DNA from: Roseibium polysiphoniae
Lineage (GTDB): Bacteria; Pseudomonadota; Alphaproteobacteria; Rhizobiales; Stappiaceae
Reading direction: 5' to 3'
DNA length: 64,000 nucleotides
NCBI RefSeq assembly: GCF_014842925.1
Contig: NZ_JACYXJ010000005.1
Location: 434,001 to 498,000 of the forward strand
The notes under the pieces are model-generated. The model made no database searches and was not told the DNA's origin. It saw nothing but the letters and a program-made list of their open reading frames with translations. The translations under genes and the position numbers were made by a program. Below are positions 9,278 to 18,947 of the stretch, one piece after another. The first letter of the stretch is position 1; each line of letters opens with the position of its first letter.

Positions 9278-10927
9278 GTGCCGTTCTACCATCTCTACGA
9301 GCTCAACCATGCCGTCATGGGCCCCATGCGGGCCGCCGCTGACATGACGCGTCTGTATTTCCAGAACCCGCTCAATCCGATGACCCACACCGAATACGGC
9401 AAGTCGATCGCGGCTGGCTGTGAAGTCATGGAGCGCATGACCCGCCGTTACGGCAAGCCGGAATTCGGGCTTGGCGAGACGACTGTCAGCGGCGTGAGGG
9501 TTCCGGTGCACGAGAACGTCGTCTGGTCCCGTCCTTTCTGTGATCTGCTGCATTTCGAACGGGCAACAGAGCGCAAGAAGGACGATCCGAAAATCCTTGT
9601 GGTCGCACCGATGTCCGGCCACTACGCGACCCTTTTGCGCGGGACGGTCGAGGCCCTGCTGCCACGGGCGGACGTCTACATCACCGACTGGATCGACGCG
9701 CGCATGGTGCCTCTCCAGGACGGCAAGTTCGATCTGGACGATTACATCGACTACATCATCTCGATGTTGCACTTCCTCGGCCCAGACACGCATATCTTGG
9801 GTGTCTGCCAGCCGTCCGTTCCGGTCCTGGCCGCTGTTGCTGTCATGGAAGGGCGCGACGATCCCTATGTGCCGTCCTCCATGACCCTGATGGGCGGACC
9901 GATCGACACGCGTGTTGCGCCAACAGCGGTCAATGACCTTGCGATGGACAAGGGCATCGACTGGTTCAAGCGCAATGTGGTGATGAAGGTGCCGTTCCCG
10001 CACCCTGGCTTCATGCGCGATGTCTATCCGGGCTTTCTTCAGCTCACGGGCTTCATGTCCATGAACCTGGACCGGCACATGACCGCTCACCGGGACTTCT
10101 TCCAGCATCTGGTCGAAGGTGATGGCGATAGCGCTGAAAAGCACCGCGATTTCTACGATGAATATCTGGCCGTCATGGATCTGACGGCCGAGTTTTATCT
10201 CCAGACCGTCGAAAACGTTTTCATCGAGCATTCCTTGCCGATGGGAACGATGATGCATGGCGATACCCTGGTTGACTGCTCAAAGATCCGCCGGACGGCG
10301 CTTCTGACGGTTGAGGGTGAGAAGGACGACATCACCGGCCGCGGGCAGACCCAGGCCGCGCATGCCCTTTGCAACAATCTGCCCGAGGAGATGAAGGCTC
10401 ACTACGAGCAGCCGAATGTCGGCCACTATGGTGTCTTCAACGGCTCTCGCTGGCGCGCCGAGATTGCGCCGCGGGTGATGGACTTCATTCTGTCCAATCG
10501 CCCGGACCGCAAGAGCGCTACCCCCAAGGCGGCACCTGTGGCAAAGCCTGCCGCGACCAAGCCGGCGGCCAAAGCTGCGGCACCGGCAAAGCCGGCTGCG
10601 AAAAAAGCCGCCGCTTCGAAGGCTCCGGCGGTCGAAAAACCTGCCCGGAAAGCCCCGGCCAAGAAGGCGGCAGCAAAGGCCGATCCGCTTGCCGAAATCC
10701 TGCTGGCGAGCCCGCAAGGCGTGGCTGACGACCTGAAAGCCATCAATGGCGTTGGTCCGAAACTGGAGCAGGCCTTGAACGAAGCCGGAATCTTCCACTT
10801 CTGGCAGATTTCAAGCCTGACCGATCGGCAGATCGAGGCACTGGATGACAAGCTTGATTTCCGTGGCCGCATCGCCCGCGACAACTGGATCGACCAGGCC
10901 CGCAAGTTGTCCGAAGTTGTCAGCTAA
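9278..10927 (+). CDS. phaZ: intracellular polyhydroxybutyrate depolymerase with C-terminal HhH domain
   Basis: A 549-residue protein. Residues 1-405 are an alpha/beta hydrolase of the intracellular PhaZ type, which mobilises stored PHB. The nucleophile is Cys177 in GVCQPSVPV, as in the short-chain intracellular PHB depolymerases that use Cys; the LLTVEGEKDDITG and VGHYGVF segments supply the acid and His. About 60 residues of Ala/Pro/Lys repeats follow, then a final ~80-residue helix-hairpin-helix domain (ADDLKAINGVGPKLEQALNE) of the kind seen fused to ribosomal L21 and NuoE-like proteins in alphaproteobacteria. The GTG at 9278 has AAGGAG eight bases upstream; the frame is open earlier without family similarity. 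A terminator follows. Confidence 0.9.
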   Translation: MPFYHLYELNHAVMGPMRAAADMTRLYFQNPLNPMTHTEYGKSIAAGCEVMERMTRRYGKPEFGLGETTVSGVRVPVHENVVWSRPFCDLLHFERATERKKDDPKILVVAPMSGHYATLLRGTVEALLPRADVYITDWIDARMVPLQDGKFDLDDYIDYIISMLHFLGPDTHILGVCQPSVPVLAAVAVMEGRDDPYVPSSMTLMGGPIDTRVAPTAVNDLAMDKGIDWFKRNVVMKVPFPHPGFMRDVYPGFLQLTGFMSMNLDRHMTAHRDFFQHLVEGDGDSAEKHRDFYDEYLAVMDLTAEFYLQTVENVFIEHSLPMGTMMHGDTLVDCSKIRRTALLTVEGEKDDITGRGQTQAAHALCNNLPEEMKAHYEQPNVGHYGVFNGSRWRAEIAPRVMDFILSNRPDRKSATPKAAPVAKPAATKPAAKAAAPAKPAAKKAAASKAPAVEKPARKAPAKKAAAKADPLAEILLASPQGVADDLKAINGVGPKLEQALNEAGIFHFWQISSLTDRQIEALDDKLDFRGRIARDNWIDQARKLSEVVS

Positions 10928-10968
10928 GCGGTCTTTTCAGGTCGCAAAAAGATAATTGAACGAAAATT

Positions 10969-11006
10969 GGGAACCGGGCTAACCGCCTTGGTTCCCTTTC
11001 TTTTTT
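10969..11006 (+). terminator. rho-independent terminator after phaZ
   Basis: A perfect seven-pair inverted repeat, GGGAACC and GGTTCCC, with a 14-base loop is followed by a pyrimidine-rich T tract. It lies 42 bases after the phaZ stop. Confidence 0.8.
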
Positions 11007-11113
11007 GGGGTTTAGTCCTGCTCTCGTGAAGGTTATTCCGGCTCTCTTTTTCTTGAACTGGCTCCTTGTCGACCCCACGTAATTTGCCGTGGATGTCAAT
11101 CATGGGTGAAACA

Positions 11114-11527
11114 ATGACGACGACAAGTTGTTCGATTAAACCGGGCTGGACACCGGTAACTATCGGTTTGATGGTCCTTGGTTTCGTGGCGTTTTGGCCG
11201 CTCGGTCTGGCAATGCTTGCCTATATCCTCTGGGGTGACCGCTTCAGTGGCATGGCACGCGATGCTCGCGACCAATGGCGCGCAAGTCCCTTTAAAGGAG
11301 CAGTAGACCAAATGGCCACCGGAACCGCCTATGCCCGCACCGGCAACGTCGCTTTCGACGAATATCGGCAGAAGGAGCTGAAGCGCCTCGAGGAAGAGCG
11401 TGCCAAGCTTGACCAGATGCGCAACGAGTTCGACGACTTCCTGACCGAGCTTCGCCGGGCGAAGGACCAGGAAGAATTCGATCGTTTCATGTCCGCGAAA
11501 GGACGTGGCGCACCGGATATCGCCTGA
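11114..11527 (+). CDS. DUF2852 family small membrane-associated protein
   Basis: About 137 residues. One hydrophobic segment follows the conserved GWTPVTIGLMVLGFVAFWPLG, then AMLAYILWGDR, both typical of DUF2852 proteins of alphaproteobacteria, whose function is unknown. The second half is a charged helix (RQKELKRLEEERAKLDQMRNEFDDFLTELRRAKDQEEF split over two heptad runs) predicted to form a coiled coil on the cytoplasmic side. Several in-frame ATGs (11093, 11102, 11114) are possible; the last gives the family's usual N-terminus. It stands alone between the phaZ terminator and the YgjP-like gene. Confidence 0.8.
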   Translation: MTTTSCSIKPGWTPVTIGLMVLGFVAFWPLGLAMLAYILWGDRFSGMARDARDQWRASPFKGAVDQMATGTAYARTGNVAFDEYRQKELKRLEEERAKLDQMRNEFDDFLTELRRAKDQEEFDRFMSAKGRGAPDIA

Positions 11528-11667
11528 TAGGACCAATCCCGTGTTGCCTAAACTGGCACGAACAGGGGATGTTGTGACGGAGAGCGGCGCTGTAAAAGTG
11601 CCGCTTTCGTCGTTTGTAAGCACCGCGTAAGCTCTTCTGACCTGATTCGAACTGGCCCGCGACCACG

Positions 11668-12402
11668 ATGCTGATGCGCCCGCGCCGCAAGACGGCGCTT
11701 CCCGATCATATCGAAATTGATGCAGACGGCGCGCCCCTGCGCATCCGCCTGAGAGCGGACCCGCGCGCGCGCCGCTATCTCCTGCGTCTCCCGGCCGATT
11801 ACTCTGGTCCAGTGCTGACGGTTCCAGGTGGAGGCAATCTCGCCCGGGCCGAGCGTTTCGCGCGCCAGCATGTTGATTGGCTTCTGGAACGGCTTGAAAA
11901 ACGCCCAGAGCACATTGCCCTTCGTCCTGGAGACCTTGTTCCTCTGCGCGGCTGTGACCATCGCATCGCGGCGACGGGCAAACTCCGGGGCCTGGTGCAA
12001 ACCCGGACAACAGATATGCCCGAATTGCTTGTGCCGGGCGCCGAAGACCATATCCCGCGCAAGCTGACGACCTGGCTCAAGGCGGAAGCCAAAGCCGATC
12101 TCGTGCGCGCGACGCACCATCATGCGGGGCGTATTGGCAAGGACATTGCCGGATTGACGGTGCGGGATACCAAAAGCCGCTGGGGCTCTTGCGCCTCCAA
12201 TGGCAAATTGTCCTTCTCCTGGCGACTAGTCCTCGCCCCGCCCGAAATTCTTGACTATGTCGCCGCACATGAAGTGGCCCATCTCAGGGAAATGAACCAT
12301 TCCGCCCGCTTTTGGCGCCTTTGCGAGGAATTGGCCCCGCAGACGCCTGAGGCACGCAAATGGCTCAAGGAGAATGGCGCAAGGCTCCACGGCTACGGCT
12401 AG
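11668..12402 (+). CDS. YgjP-like zinc metallopeptidase domain protein
   Basis: A 244-residue protein of the YgjP/DUF45 family, a SprT- and WLM-related group of predicted zinc-dependent hydrolases. The conserved core is KSRWGSCASNGKLSFSWRL, then the zinc motif HEVAHLREMNHSARFW, with the two His, the catalytic Glu and the downstream NHS...FW signature. The N-terminal half has the usual RLRADPRARRYLLRL strand pattern. Substrate is unknown for the family. It converges with the class A PBP gene, with only nine bases between stops. Confidence 0.88.
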   Translation: MLMRPRRKTALPDHIEIDADGAPLRIRLRADPRARRYLLRLPADYSGPVLTVPGGGNLARAERFARQHVDWLLERLEKRPEHIALRPGDLVPLRGCDHRIAATGKLRGLVQTRTTDMPELLVPGAEDHIPRKLTTWLKAEAKADLVRATHHHAGRIGKDIAGLTVRDTKSRWGSCASNGKLSFSWRLVLAPPEILDYVAAHEVAHLREMNHSARFWRLCEELAPQTPEARKWLKENGARLHGYG

Positions 12403-12411
12403 CGAACGGCC

Positions 12412-14646
12412 TTAGTCGCCACCACCGAACAGGTTTTTCAAGAGATTGAGTGGCCCGCCGCGGCTTTCTCCGGCAGGCGGACGGATAACCTCGCCTTCCG
12501 AACCGACATTTGATGGCGGCCTCGGAGCCTTGGTCGAGGGCGTCGCCACCGGAACGCGGTAGTTGGCAACGCCAGGCAGGTCGGCGACTGGAAGACCTTC
12601 ATGGGCGCCTTCCATGGTCTTTTTCCACGCTGTTGCTGGCAGGGAGCCACCGGTGGCCTTCTTGGTCGGTGAATTGTTGTCGTTGCCGAACCAGACCGCA
12701 GTGGTCAGATTTCCGGTGTAGCCGATGAACCAGGCGTCGCGGAAATCCTGGCTTGTCCCGGTCTTGCCGCCTGCGGGCCGGTTGTCTGCCAGAAGGGCCT
12801 TCTTGCCGGTTCCCGTCAGCAGCGTTTCGGTCATCATGCGGTTCATTGCACCAACATGCTCACGCGAGATCACCCGCCCACGGCCATCTCCCTGGCGTGA
12901 GTATAGCACCTTGCCGTCCATCGTCTTGATCCGCCGCACCACATGGGGAAGGACCCCGTAGCCGCCATTGGAGAAGGGAACATAGGCCGAAGCAATTTCC
13001 AGTGGCGTCACCTCGGAGGTTCCCAGGGCGATGGACAGGTTGGACTTCATGTCCGAGGAAATGCCCATGTTTCGGGCGGTCCGGATGATCGCTTTCGGTC
13101 CGACCTCATAGGCAAGCCGCGCAGCAACAGTGTTCAGCGACAGGCTGAGCGCCCGCGTCAGCGTTACATTTCCATAGTGCTTTTTCGAATAGTTCTGCGG
13201 CGACCAGCCCCGGATGGTGATTGGCGCATCTTGCCGTACGGTCTCCGGCGTCATGCCCTTTTCCAGAGCGGCAAGATAGACGAAGGGCTTGAAAGAGGAT
13301 CCGGGTTGCCGCTTGGCATAGACGGCCCGGTTGAACTGGCTCTTCGAGTAATCAGCACCGCCGACCAGCGCCTTGACCGCGCCTGCGGTGTCCAGTGTGA
13401 CGATCGCGCCCTGGCTAACGCCGAGTTTCGCGCTGTTTTCGGCAAGAGCGTCCCGCAGCGCATCTTCGGCGGCCCGCTGAATGGAAACATCAATGGTCGT
13501 GTCGACGATGATATCGGTATCAAAGGAGCCGACATAATGTGGCAGCACATCCATGACCCAGTCGGCGACGTAGTTTTCGCTGGCAGTGGTGTGCCGGCGG
13601 ACCACTTTTGCCGGGGCCAGGAGCGCGTTTTTGGCCTCGTCGGCAGTGATATAGCCCTCTTCATGCATGGCCGCGAGCACCAACTGGGCGCGCTCTTCCG
13701 CAAGATCGGGGTTGTTGGCAGGGGAATAACGGGACGGCGCCTTCAGGAGCGCGGCAAGTGTCGCGGCTTCGGGCACGGTGACGAGACGTGCGGATTTGCC
13801 GAAATAGCGCCGCGCGGCGGCATCGACGCCATAGGCGCCTGCGCCCAGATACACACGGTTGAGGTACATCTCGAGGATCTCGTCCTTCGAGAACTTCGCC
13901 TCCAGCCACAAGGACAGGACCAGTTCCTGCATCTTGCGCTTCATTGTCCGGTCTGGTTCGAGAAACAGGTTCTTCGCCAGCTGCTGCGTGAGCGTCGATC
14001 CACCCTGCCTCAAGGTTCCCGCCGTCAGATTGATGTAAACGGCTCGAACAAGACCGATCGGGTCGACGCCCAGATGTGAGCGGAACCGCCGGTCTTCGAT
14101 CGCGATCACTGCATTGGGCAGATAGGACGGCAGTTGCTCAAGGCGGACAGCTTCCCCGCCCGTGTCCCCACGGTTGGCGATAAGTGAACCGCTCGCGGAT
14201 ACGATCTTTACGTTTGGTGGCCGCTGTGGCACCTGCCATTCGGACGTTGGCGGCAAATAGGCCGCATAGTAGCCAAGGATGCCAACGGCGAAGACAACGC
14301 CCCAAATGCCCAGAACGCAGCCCCAGTAGAGGCCGCGGCGCATCAGCCGTGTGATCCAGGAACCGGATCGTTTGCTTGAGGCTGTCTTGCGGCTGCGCTT
14401 TCGCGTGTTGTTGCGTGGCTTTCCGCCACCCGTTCCGCGCCCCGATCCACCGCCAGCATTCTTGGCGGTTGGCTTGCGTCGCGCCGGCGCTTTGGTCGCC
14501 GGTTTTGCGGCCTTCTTTCGAGGCTTTTTGGCCGTAGGTGTGGACGGACGATCGCGTTGCGATGGCCGCAAATCGAGCGCAGACGGGTCATACCCGTCTT
14601 CAAACCGCGGTTCGATCCGCTGTTTGCGCGCTGCCTTGCGTGCCAT
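12412..14646 (-). CDS. class A penicillin-binding protein (PBP1A-type transglycosylase/transpeptidase)
   Basis: A 744-residue bifunctional peptidoglycan synthase. A very basic, Lys/Arg/Pro-rich cytoplasmic tail of about 105 residues precedes a single membrane anchor (WGVVFAVGILGYYAAYL). The glycosyltransferase domain has AIEDRRFRSHLGVDP, RQGGSTLTQQLAKNLFL and EMYLNRVYLGAGAYG. The transpeptidase has the SxxK nucleophile in QPGSSFKPF, SLN in LSLSLNTVA, and KTGTS. A Pro-rich tail ends in GG repeats. The frame continues upstream to 14793, but the ATG at 14646 starts the family-like basic tail. It is separate from other cell-wall genes. Confidence 0.93.
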   Translation of the reverse strand: MARKAARKQRIEPRFEDGYDPSALDLRPSQRDRPSTPTAKKPRKKAAKPATKAPARRKPTAKNAGGGSGRGTGGGKPRNNTRKRSRKTASSKRSGSWITRLMRRGLYWGCVLGIWGVVFAVGILGYYAAYLPPTSEWQVPQRPPNVKIVSASGSLIANRGDTGGEAVRLEQLPSYLPNAVIAIEDRRFRSHLGVDPIGLVRAVYINLTAGTLRQGGSTLTQQLAKNLFLEPDRTMKRKMQELVLSLWLEAKFSKDEILEMYLNRVYLGAGAYGVDAAARRYFGKSARLVTVPEAATLAALLKAPSRYSPANNPDLAEERAQLVLAAMHEEGYITADEAKNALLAPAKVVRRHTTASENYVADWVMDVLPHYVGSFDTDIIVDTTIDVSIQRAAEDALRDALAENSAKLGVSQGAIVTLDTAGAVKALVGGADYSKSQFNRAVYAKRQPGSSFKPFVYLAALEKGMTPETVRQDAPITIRGWSPQNYSKKHYGNVTLTRALSLSLNTVAARLAYEVGPKAIIRTARNMGISSDMKSNLSIALGTSEVTPLEIASAYVPFSNGGYGVLPHVVRRIKTMDGKVLYSRQGDGRGRVISREHVGAMNRMMTETLLTGTGKKALLADNRPAGGKTGTSQDFRDAWFIGYTGNLTTAVWFGNDNNSPTKKATGGSLPATAWKKTMEGAHEGLPVADLPGVANYRVPVATPSTKAPRPPSNVGSEGEVIRPPAGESRGGPLNLLKNLFGGGD

Positions 14647-14859
14647 ACCTTGAGATGTCCCGTTCAAACCCAGGCGAGCTGCCTTAAAATCCCCAGATGA
14701 CTTTAAAGTGCGGCGATTTAAGGGGGTGTTAAGGCTCCCGGCCTTGAGCTGCTCCAGGCGAGCCCATCGCGTGCGCTGGAGAAGGGCGGCCAATTCTGCT
14801 TTATGTGTTGCAAGAGCGGAGCTTTTTCCGTCTCGTCAGCAGAGCGAATGGAGCAAAAG

Positions 14860-15171
14860 ATGCCTAAAGCCTATTGGGTTGCCCGGGTCGATGTGAAAGA
14901 TCTCGAGGCTTACAAACAGTATGTCGCTGCAAACGCGGAACCTTTCGCCAAATATGGGGCGAAATTCCTTGTGCGGGCAGGACAATTCGAAACCATGGAA
15001 GGCTGCTCGCGCACGCGGAACGTTGTGATCGAATTTCCGAACTATGCCACGGCCATGGCCTGCTACAAATCGCCAGAGTATGAGCGGGCGAAAAGCTTGC
15101 GGGAACCCGCGTCAGAAGGCGATCTGATCATTGTTGAAGGCTATGATGGGCCGCAGCCTGGCGATGGATGA
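14860..15171 (+). CDS. DUF1330 family protein
   Basis: A 103-residue dimeric alpha-beta barrel protein of the DUF1330 family. Typical segments are AYWVARVDVKDLEAYKQYV, AKYGAKFLVRAGQFETMEG, VVIEFPNYATAMACYKSPEY and the closing IIVEGYD. No catalytic role is established for the family. The ATG at 14860 has GGAG six bases upstream; ATG at 14848 is an alternative start four codons earlier. It diverges from the PBP gene. Confidence 0.88.
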   Translation: MPKAYWVARVDVKDLEAYKQYVAANAEPFAKYGAKFLVRAGQFETMEGCSRTRNVVIEFPNYATAMACYKSPEYERAKSLREPASEGDLIIVEGYDGPQPGDG

Positions 15172-15208
15172 ATAGCCAAATAGCCGATTGGTGAACTGGT
15201 TGCCGGTG

Positions 15209-16162
15209 TCAGCTTGCGTAGCGGCTGGCGTCCGCGCCATAATAGTTCACGTAGCGGGCATTGAGATCCGAAACCGGCATGATGATGAGAACATCGGTCG
15301 TGCCGAACTGGTGGTCCACGACAGCACCGTCACCGATGTAGGCGCCGAGACGAAGGTAACCCTTCACCAGCGGCGGGAGTGCGCGGAGCGCCTGTTTCGG
15401 GTTCAGGGCGTCCGCCTGAAGCCGGTTCATTTCCACGTAGCGCTCGTCGACCGCGCGCACGCGCCATTCCTCTGGCGCACGGGCGTTGTGGTGTAGAAAC
15501 GCAAGCTGATCGGCCATCATGTCCGGGTTGGTGCCTTCGATCGAGGCACAGCCGAGCATCACATCGATCTTGTGCTGCAGGACGTAGGCCCAGATGCCAT
15601 GCCAGAGCAGTTCGACGGTTTTCTTGTTCCTGTAGGGCTTGAGAACGCAGGAGCGGCCGAGCTCGAGAAAACGCTTGTCGGGATTTGCGTCAACGAGCGC
15701 CTGGATGTTGAATTCGCCGGACGTGTAGAAACCGCCATGTTGATCCGCGACATCCTGGCGGAGCAGGCGATACGTACCGACGATCTCGGGTCTTAGCCGG
15801 CCAAGCTTGTTGCGTTTCTGCGAATCGTGGTCGATGACCAGCAGGTGGTCGCAGAAGGCATCAAAGGGATCGGCATCCCGGCGTGTTGCCAGGGTTTGTG
15901 CATCGGCGATGGCCGACATTTCCTCGTAGAAAACCTGATAGCGCAATCGCTGGGCTTTCTTCACTTCCTTCGCGCCGCGCGCCAGGCGCACTTCAAGGGC
16001 GCCGATCCGGCCGAGGCTTGCGCTCGCTTTCGTACCCTGAAAGCCAGGCGTTGCGGGCCTCGCGCCTGCCGGCATCCAGCGTGGTGCAAGCGGCAAAGGC
16101 CGGTTGTTCGGTGAAAATTTTTGAACGAGTTTCCTCGGCGAAAACATGCCCGACCCCATCAT
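15209..16162 (-). CDS. OlsB-like GNAT acyltransferase (ornithine lipid synthesis or hemolysin-like)
   Basis: A 317-residue protein of the family containing OlsB, which transfers a 3-hydroxyacyl chain from acyl-ACP to ornithine to make lyso-ornithine lipid. Family segments are LEVRLARGAKEVKKAQRLRYQVFY near residue 55, DHLLVID, VGTYRLLRQ, the FLELGRSCVLKPYRNKKTVELLWHGI acyl-CoA/ACP binding stretch, and DVMLGCASIEGTNP. A 45-residue N-terminal extension is low complexity. No olsA gene is adjacent, so OlsB is not proven; related proteins are also annotated as putative hemolysins. A second ATG (M6) is an alternative start. Confidence 0.8.
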   Translation of the reverse strand: MMGSGMFSPRKLVQKFSPNNRPLPLAPRWMPAGARPATPGFQGTKASASLGRIGALEVRLARGAKEVKKAQRLRYQVFYEEMSAIADAQTLATRRDADPFDAFCDHLLVIDHDSQKRNKLGRLRPEIVGTYRLLRQDVADQHGGFYTSGEFNIQALVDANPDKRFLELGRSCVLKPYRNKKTVELLWHGIWAYVLQHKIDVMLGCASIEGTNPDMMADQLAFLHHNARAPEEWRVRAVDERYVEMNRLQADALNPKQALRALPPLVKGYLRLGAYIGDGAVVDHQFGTTDVLIIMPVSDLNARYVNYYGADASRYAS

Positions 16163-16405
16163 GGACGTGCGGTCCTTATTTTATCTGCCGCGGCAGCGCG
16201 TTAACATCTCACGCAGACCGAATTGTTTCAACAGGCCTTTTGCCTTTGCCACGACAGGGTCTCGCGAACTGAGGTGGCAGGCTTTGACCGTGCCGTAGAC
16301 CATAGTTTTCCAACAAATAAATGACACATGCCGAAATAACCAAAGGCGCGGGAACGCTGGCACCCGGTTAAAGGTGACGCTTGAAAAGCAAGAAAGTGCG
16401 GTCGC

Positions 16406-18853
16406 TTAAGCTTCGGTGCGCGGGAGTGAAGTCAGTGCGGTGCTGATTGCTTCGGCCGAAAGCGGCTTCGTCAGATAACCGGCGGCACCGACCGCCGCGG
16501 CCTTGTCCCGGGCGTCCTGCATGACATCGGCGGTGACCATCAGAATCGGTACAGCCGGACGGCCCGCGGCGTCTTCCTGCGCCCGGATTTGCTCGATTGC
16601 GCCAATTCCGTCGAGGCCGGGCATGTGGAGATCCATCAGGATCGCATCAAACTGGATTTTGGCCGCCGCTTCCACGGCTTTTTCGCCATCAATGACCATC
16701 ACAGGTTCGTGGCCGAGCTTTCTGAGAAGCGCCTCGCTGAGGAGACGATTGATGTCGTTGTCCTCCGCCACGAGGAGCCGCAAGGGACGTGCCGGGACGA
16801 GAGATGATTGTGTCAGGCTACCGGGAGGCGTCGCCGTGGCTTCGATGTCCCAGCAATGGGCGGCGTCAGCGTCCCTGAGCAGGCCCGAGGTAACCTGGGA
16901 AAGGCTTTCCATCCGCACAGGCCGGATCAGGTAGGCCGCGTATCCTGCTTCGCGCAGACGTGCAAGCCGGTCGCGTTCGGGTGGGGCCACCAGGACCACA
17001 GCAGGGGCGGAACAACCGGCCAGACGCGCGGTCGCCAGCCATCCTCCGGCATCGGGGACGGCGGAATTGTCGATCAGGATCAGGTCTGCATGCGCCAACC
17101 GATCCTGCATGTCAGCGCTTCCGGGCGCGACCAGATGCACCTGCGCCCCTTCGGCGCCAAGGCGGGAGGCGAGCAAAGGCGCCTCAATCTGCCCGGTGCT
17201 GACCAGCACCACGGATTTGCCCGACGTTGATGCATCTGCCGGGCCGCGCAGGGTTTCGGGGATCGGCAGGGACACCGTGAACCGGGCGCCCTTGTCAGGA
17301 TCAGGCTCGGCGTAGATGCGGCCATTCATCAGGCCTGCAAGCCTCTGGGCGATCGCCAGACCAAGACCCGTTCCGCCGAATTTGCGCGCTGGACCATGAT
17401 CGACCTGCTCGAACTCCTGGAACAAGCGATCAGCCTGGTCCTTGTTGAAGCCGATGCCGGTGTCCCGGACGCAGATATCCAGAAAGCAGCCGCCGTCCGG
17501 ATTGTCGCGGCCATCGATCTCGATGGACACACCGCCTTCATCAGTGAACTTCACCCCGTTTCCAGCAAGATTGAACAGGATTTGCCGTACGCGCGTTGCG
17601 TCCAGCGTGACAAGATCGGGCAGGGCCGGATCGATACGGGTGCCGATTTCCAGTCCTTTCGCATGCGCCTTGGGGGCGAGCAACTCGACGACATTTTCTG
17701 CAATGCCGGCGAGCGCCGTCCGGCCGGTTTGAATCTCAAGCTTGCCGGCTTCCACCTTCGAGAAGTCCAGAACTTCATCGATCAGCAGGAGAAGCGTTTC
17801 TCCCGAGGTCTCCAGGGCGCTGATATAGGCGGTCTGTTCCTTGGTCACACGGGTGTCACGCAGGAGCGCGGCCATACCAAGAATGCCGTTCAGCGGAGTG
17901 CGGATCTCATGACTGACCGTGGCAAGAAAACGGGACTTGGCTTCATTCGAATTCTCGGCTGAGTGTCTCGCGGCCAGCAATTCGTCCTCGATCATGCGGC
18001 GGTCGGTAACATCGCGCAAAACCGTCTGGATGAGGGGTTGTTCTGTCGTGGTGTCACGCACGCTCACGTCAATCCGCGAAAACCAGCGGGTTCCGTGATT
18101 GGTTTCCAGCATGACGTCGCCGAAGCCGCCTTCGGGATCCTCGAGGGGATGGCCGCCCGCCATACCTGCCTGCTTGACCCGCGGCAGGGTCAGCGGCAGG
18201 CCGATCATAGGACCTTCCCTGTTGCCGAAAGCCTCATGTGCGGCTGTGTTTGCGTAGACAACCGTGCTGTCCGTATCGCGCCGAATGACGATGTCTCCGA
18301 GGGTCGACAGAATGCTCGCCTGCCGTTCGTCGCTTTCCCTGAGTTCCCAGGTGCGGTCTTCAAGCTCTTCACAACGGGCCTGAAGCATCTTGATTCGCGT
18401 GTCTTTCGCCGCAAGTCCCTCTGCCGCGCGCTGTTGGTCATCGGCCAGCAGCCGCCAGACGGCCATGGCGCCGGCAAAAAAGGCCAAGGCGATAGCGATC
18501 AGCCGCGTGGAGGGCGAGCCGACGAGCATGAAAGCGCCGAGGGCTCCGCCGGCAGCGCCCGCAGCCGAGAGCAGGAGGAGTGGCTTTGAAGGTGCGTTGA
18601 CGGCTGAAGCCGCAGGCTTCGCCGCGTTCGTTTCTTCGTCCCGATCAGAAAATGTGGGCGCTTCGGGCCGGTTGAAACGGGCGCTGGGCCAGACTTTTTC
18701 CCGCAGATCACGTGGCCCTCGACGGCCTTCCAGGTTTTCAGCCGGTCTGGGATCCCTAGGGTTCAACTCGCCGGTGGCGGATTCGGACGCCAACTCGGCG
18801 CGGTACGTCAAATCCTGCCGTTCATCGGCGCGTTTGTTGTTCTGGCTTGCCAA
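16406..18853 (-). CDS. membrane-anchored hybrid sensor histidine kinase
   Basis: An 815-residue hybrid kinase. A charged ~90-residue N-terminal region leads to two membrane segments (about 91-112 and 117-137), a short coiled coil, and a PAS domain (about 175-285) ending VLRDVTDRR. The dimerisation domain has His315 in ATVSHEIRTPLNGILG; the ATPase has LFNLAGNGVKFT, RDTGIGF and GGTGLGLAIAQRL. A degenerate receiver follows (about 540-660; the DLILIDN segment keeps an Asp but lacks usual motifs), then a normal receiver with Asp741 in ILMDLHMPG and a KP motif. No HPt domain or partner regulator is adjacent, so the output pathway is unknown. It lies 95 bases after the comM 3' fragment. Confidence 0.9.
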   Translation of the reverse strand: MASQNNKRADERQDLTYRAELASESATGELNPRDPRPAENLEGRRGPRDLREKVWPSARFNRPEAPTFSDRDEETNAAKPAASAVNAPSKPLLLLSAAGAAGGALGAFMLVGSPSTRLIAIALAFFAGAMAVWRLLADDQQRAAEGLAAKDTRIKMLQARCEELEDRTWELRESDERQASILSTLGDIVIRRDTDSTVVYANTAAHEAFGNREGPMIGLPLTLPRVKQAGMAGGHPLEDPEGGFGDVMLETNHGTRWFSRIDVSVRDTTTEQPLIQTVLRDVTDRRMIEDELLAARHSAENSNEAKSRFLATVSHEIRTPLNGILGMAALLRDTRVTKEQTAYISALETSGETLLLLIDEVLDFSKVEAGKLEIQTGRTALAGIAENVVELLAPKAHAKGLEIGTRIDPALPDLVTLDATRVRQILFNLAGNGVKFTDEGGVSIEIDGRDNPDGGCFLDICVRDTGIGFNKDQADRLFQEFEQVDHGPARKFGGTGLGLAIAQRLAGLMNGRIYAEPDPDKGARFTVSLPIPETLRGPADASTSGKSVVLVSTGQIEAPLLASRLGAEGAQVHLVAPGSADMQDRLAHADLILIDNSAVPDAGGWLATARLAGCSAPAVVLVAPPERDRLARLREAGYAAYLIRPVRMESLSQVTSGLLRDADAAHCWDIEATATPPGSLTQSSLVPARPLRLLVAEDNDINRLLSEALLRKLGHEPVMVIDGEKAVEAAAKIQFDAILMDLHMPGLDGIGAIEQIRAQEDAAGRPAVPILMVTADVMQDARDKAAAVGAAGYLTKPLSAEAISTALTSLPRTEA

Positions 18854-18947
18854 GGACCGATACTCTCTACTTGGTCACGAAGAACCAGCAGTGTCGCGGA
18901 CAACCTTTGAGAAACCGTTTCTTTCCGGGTTTGGCTCTGCTCCTGGC

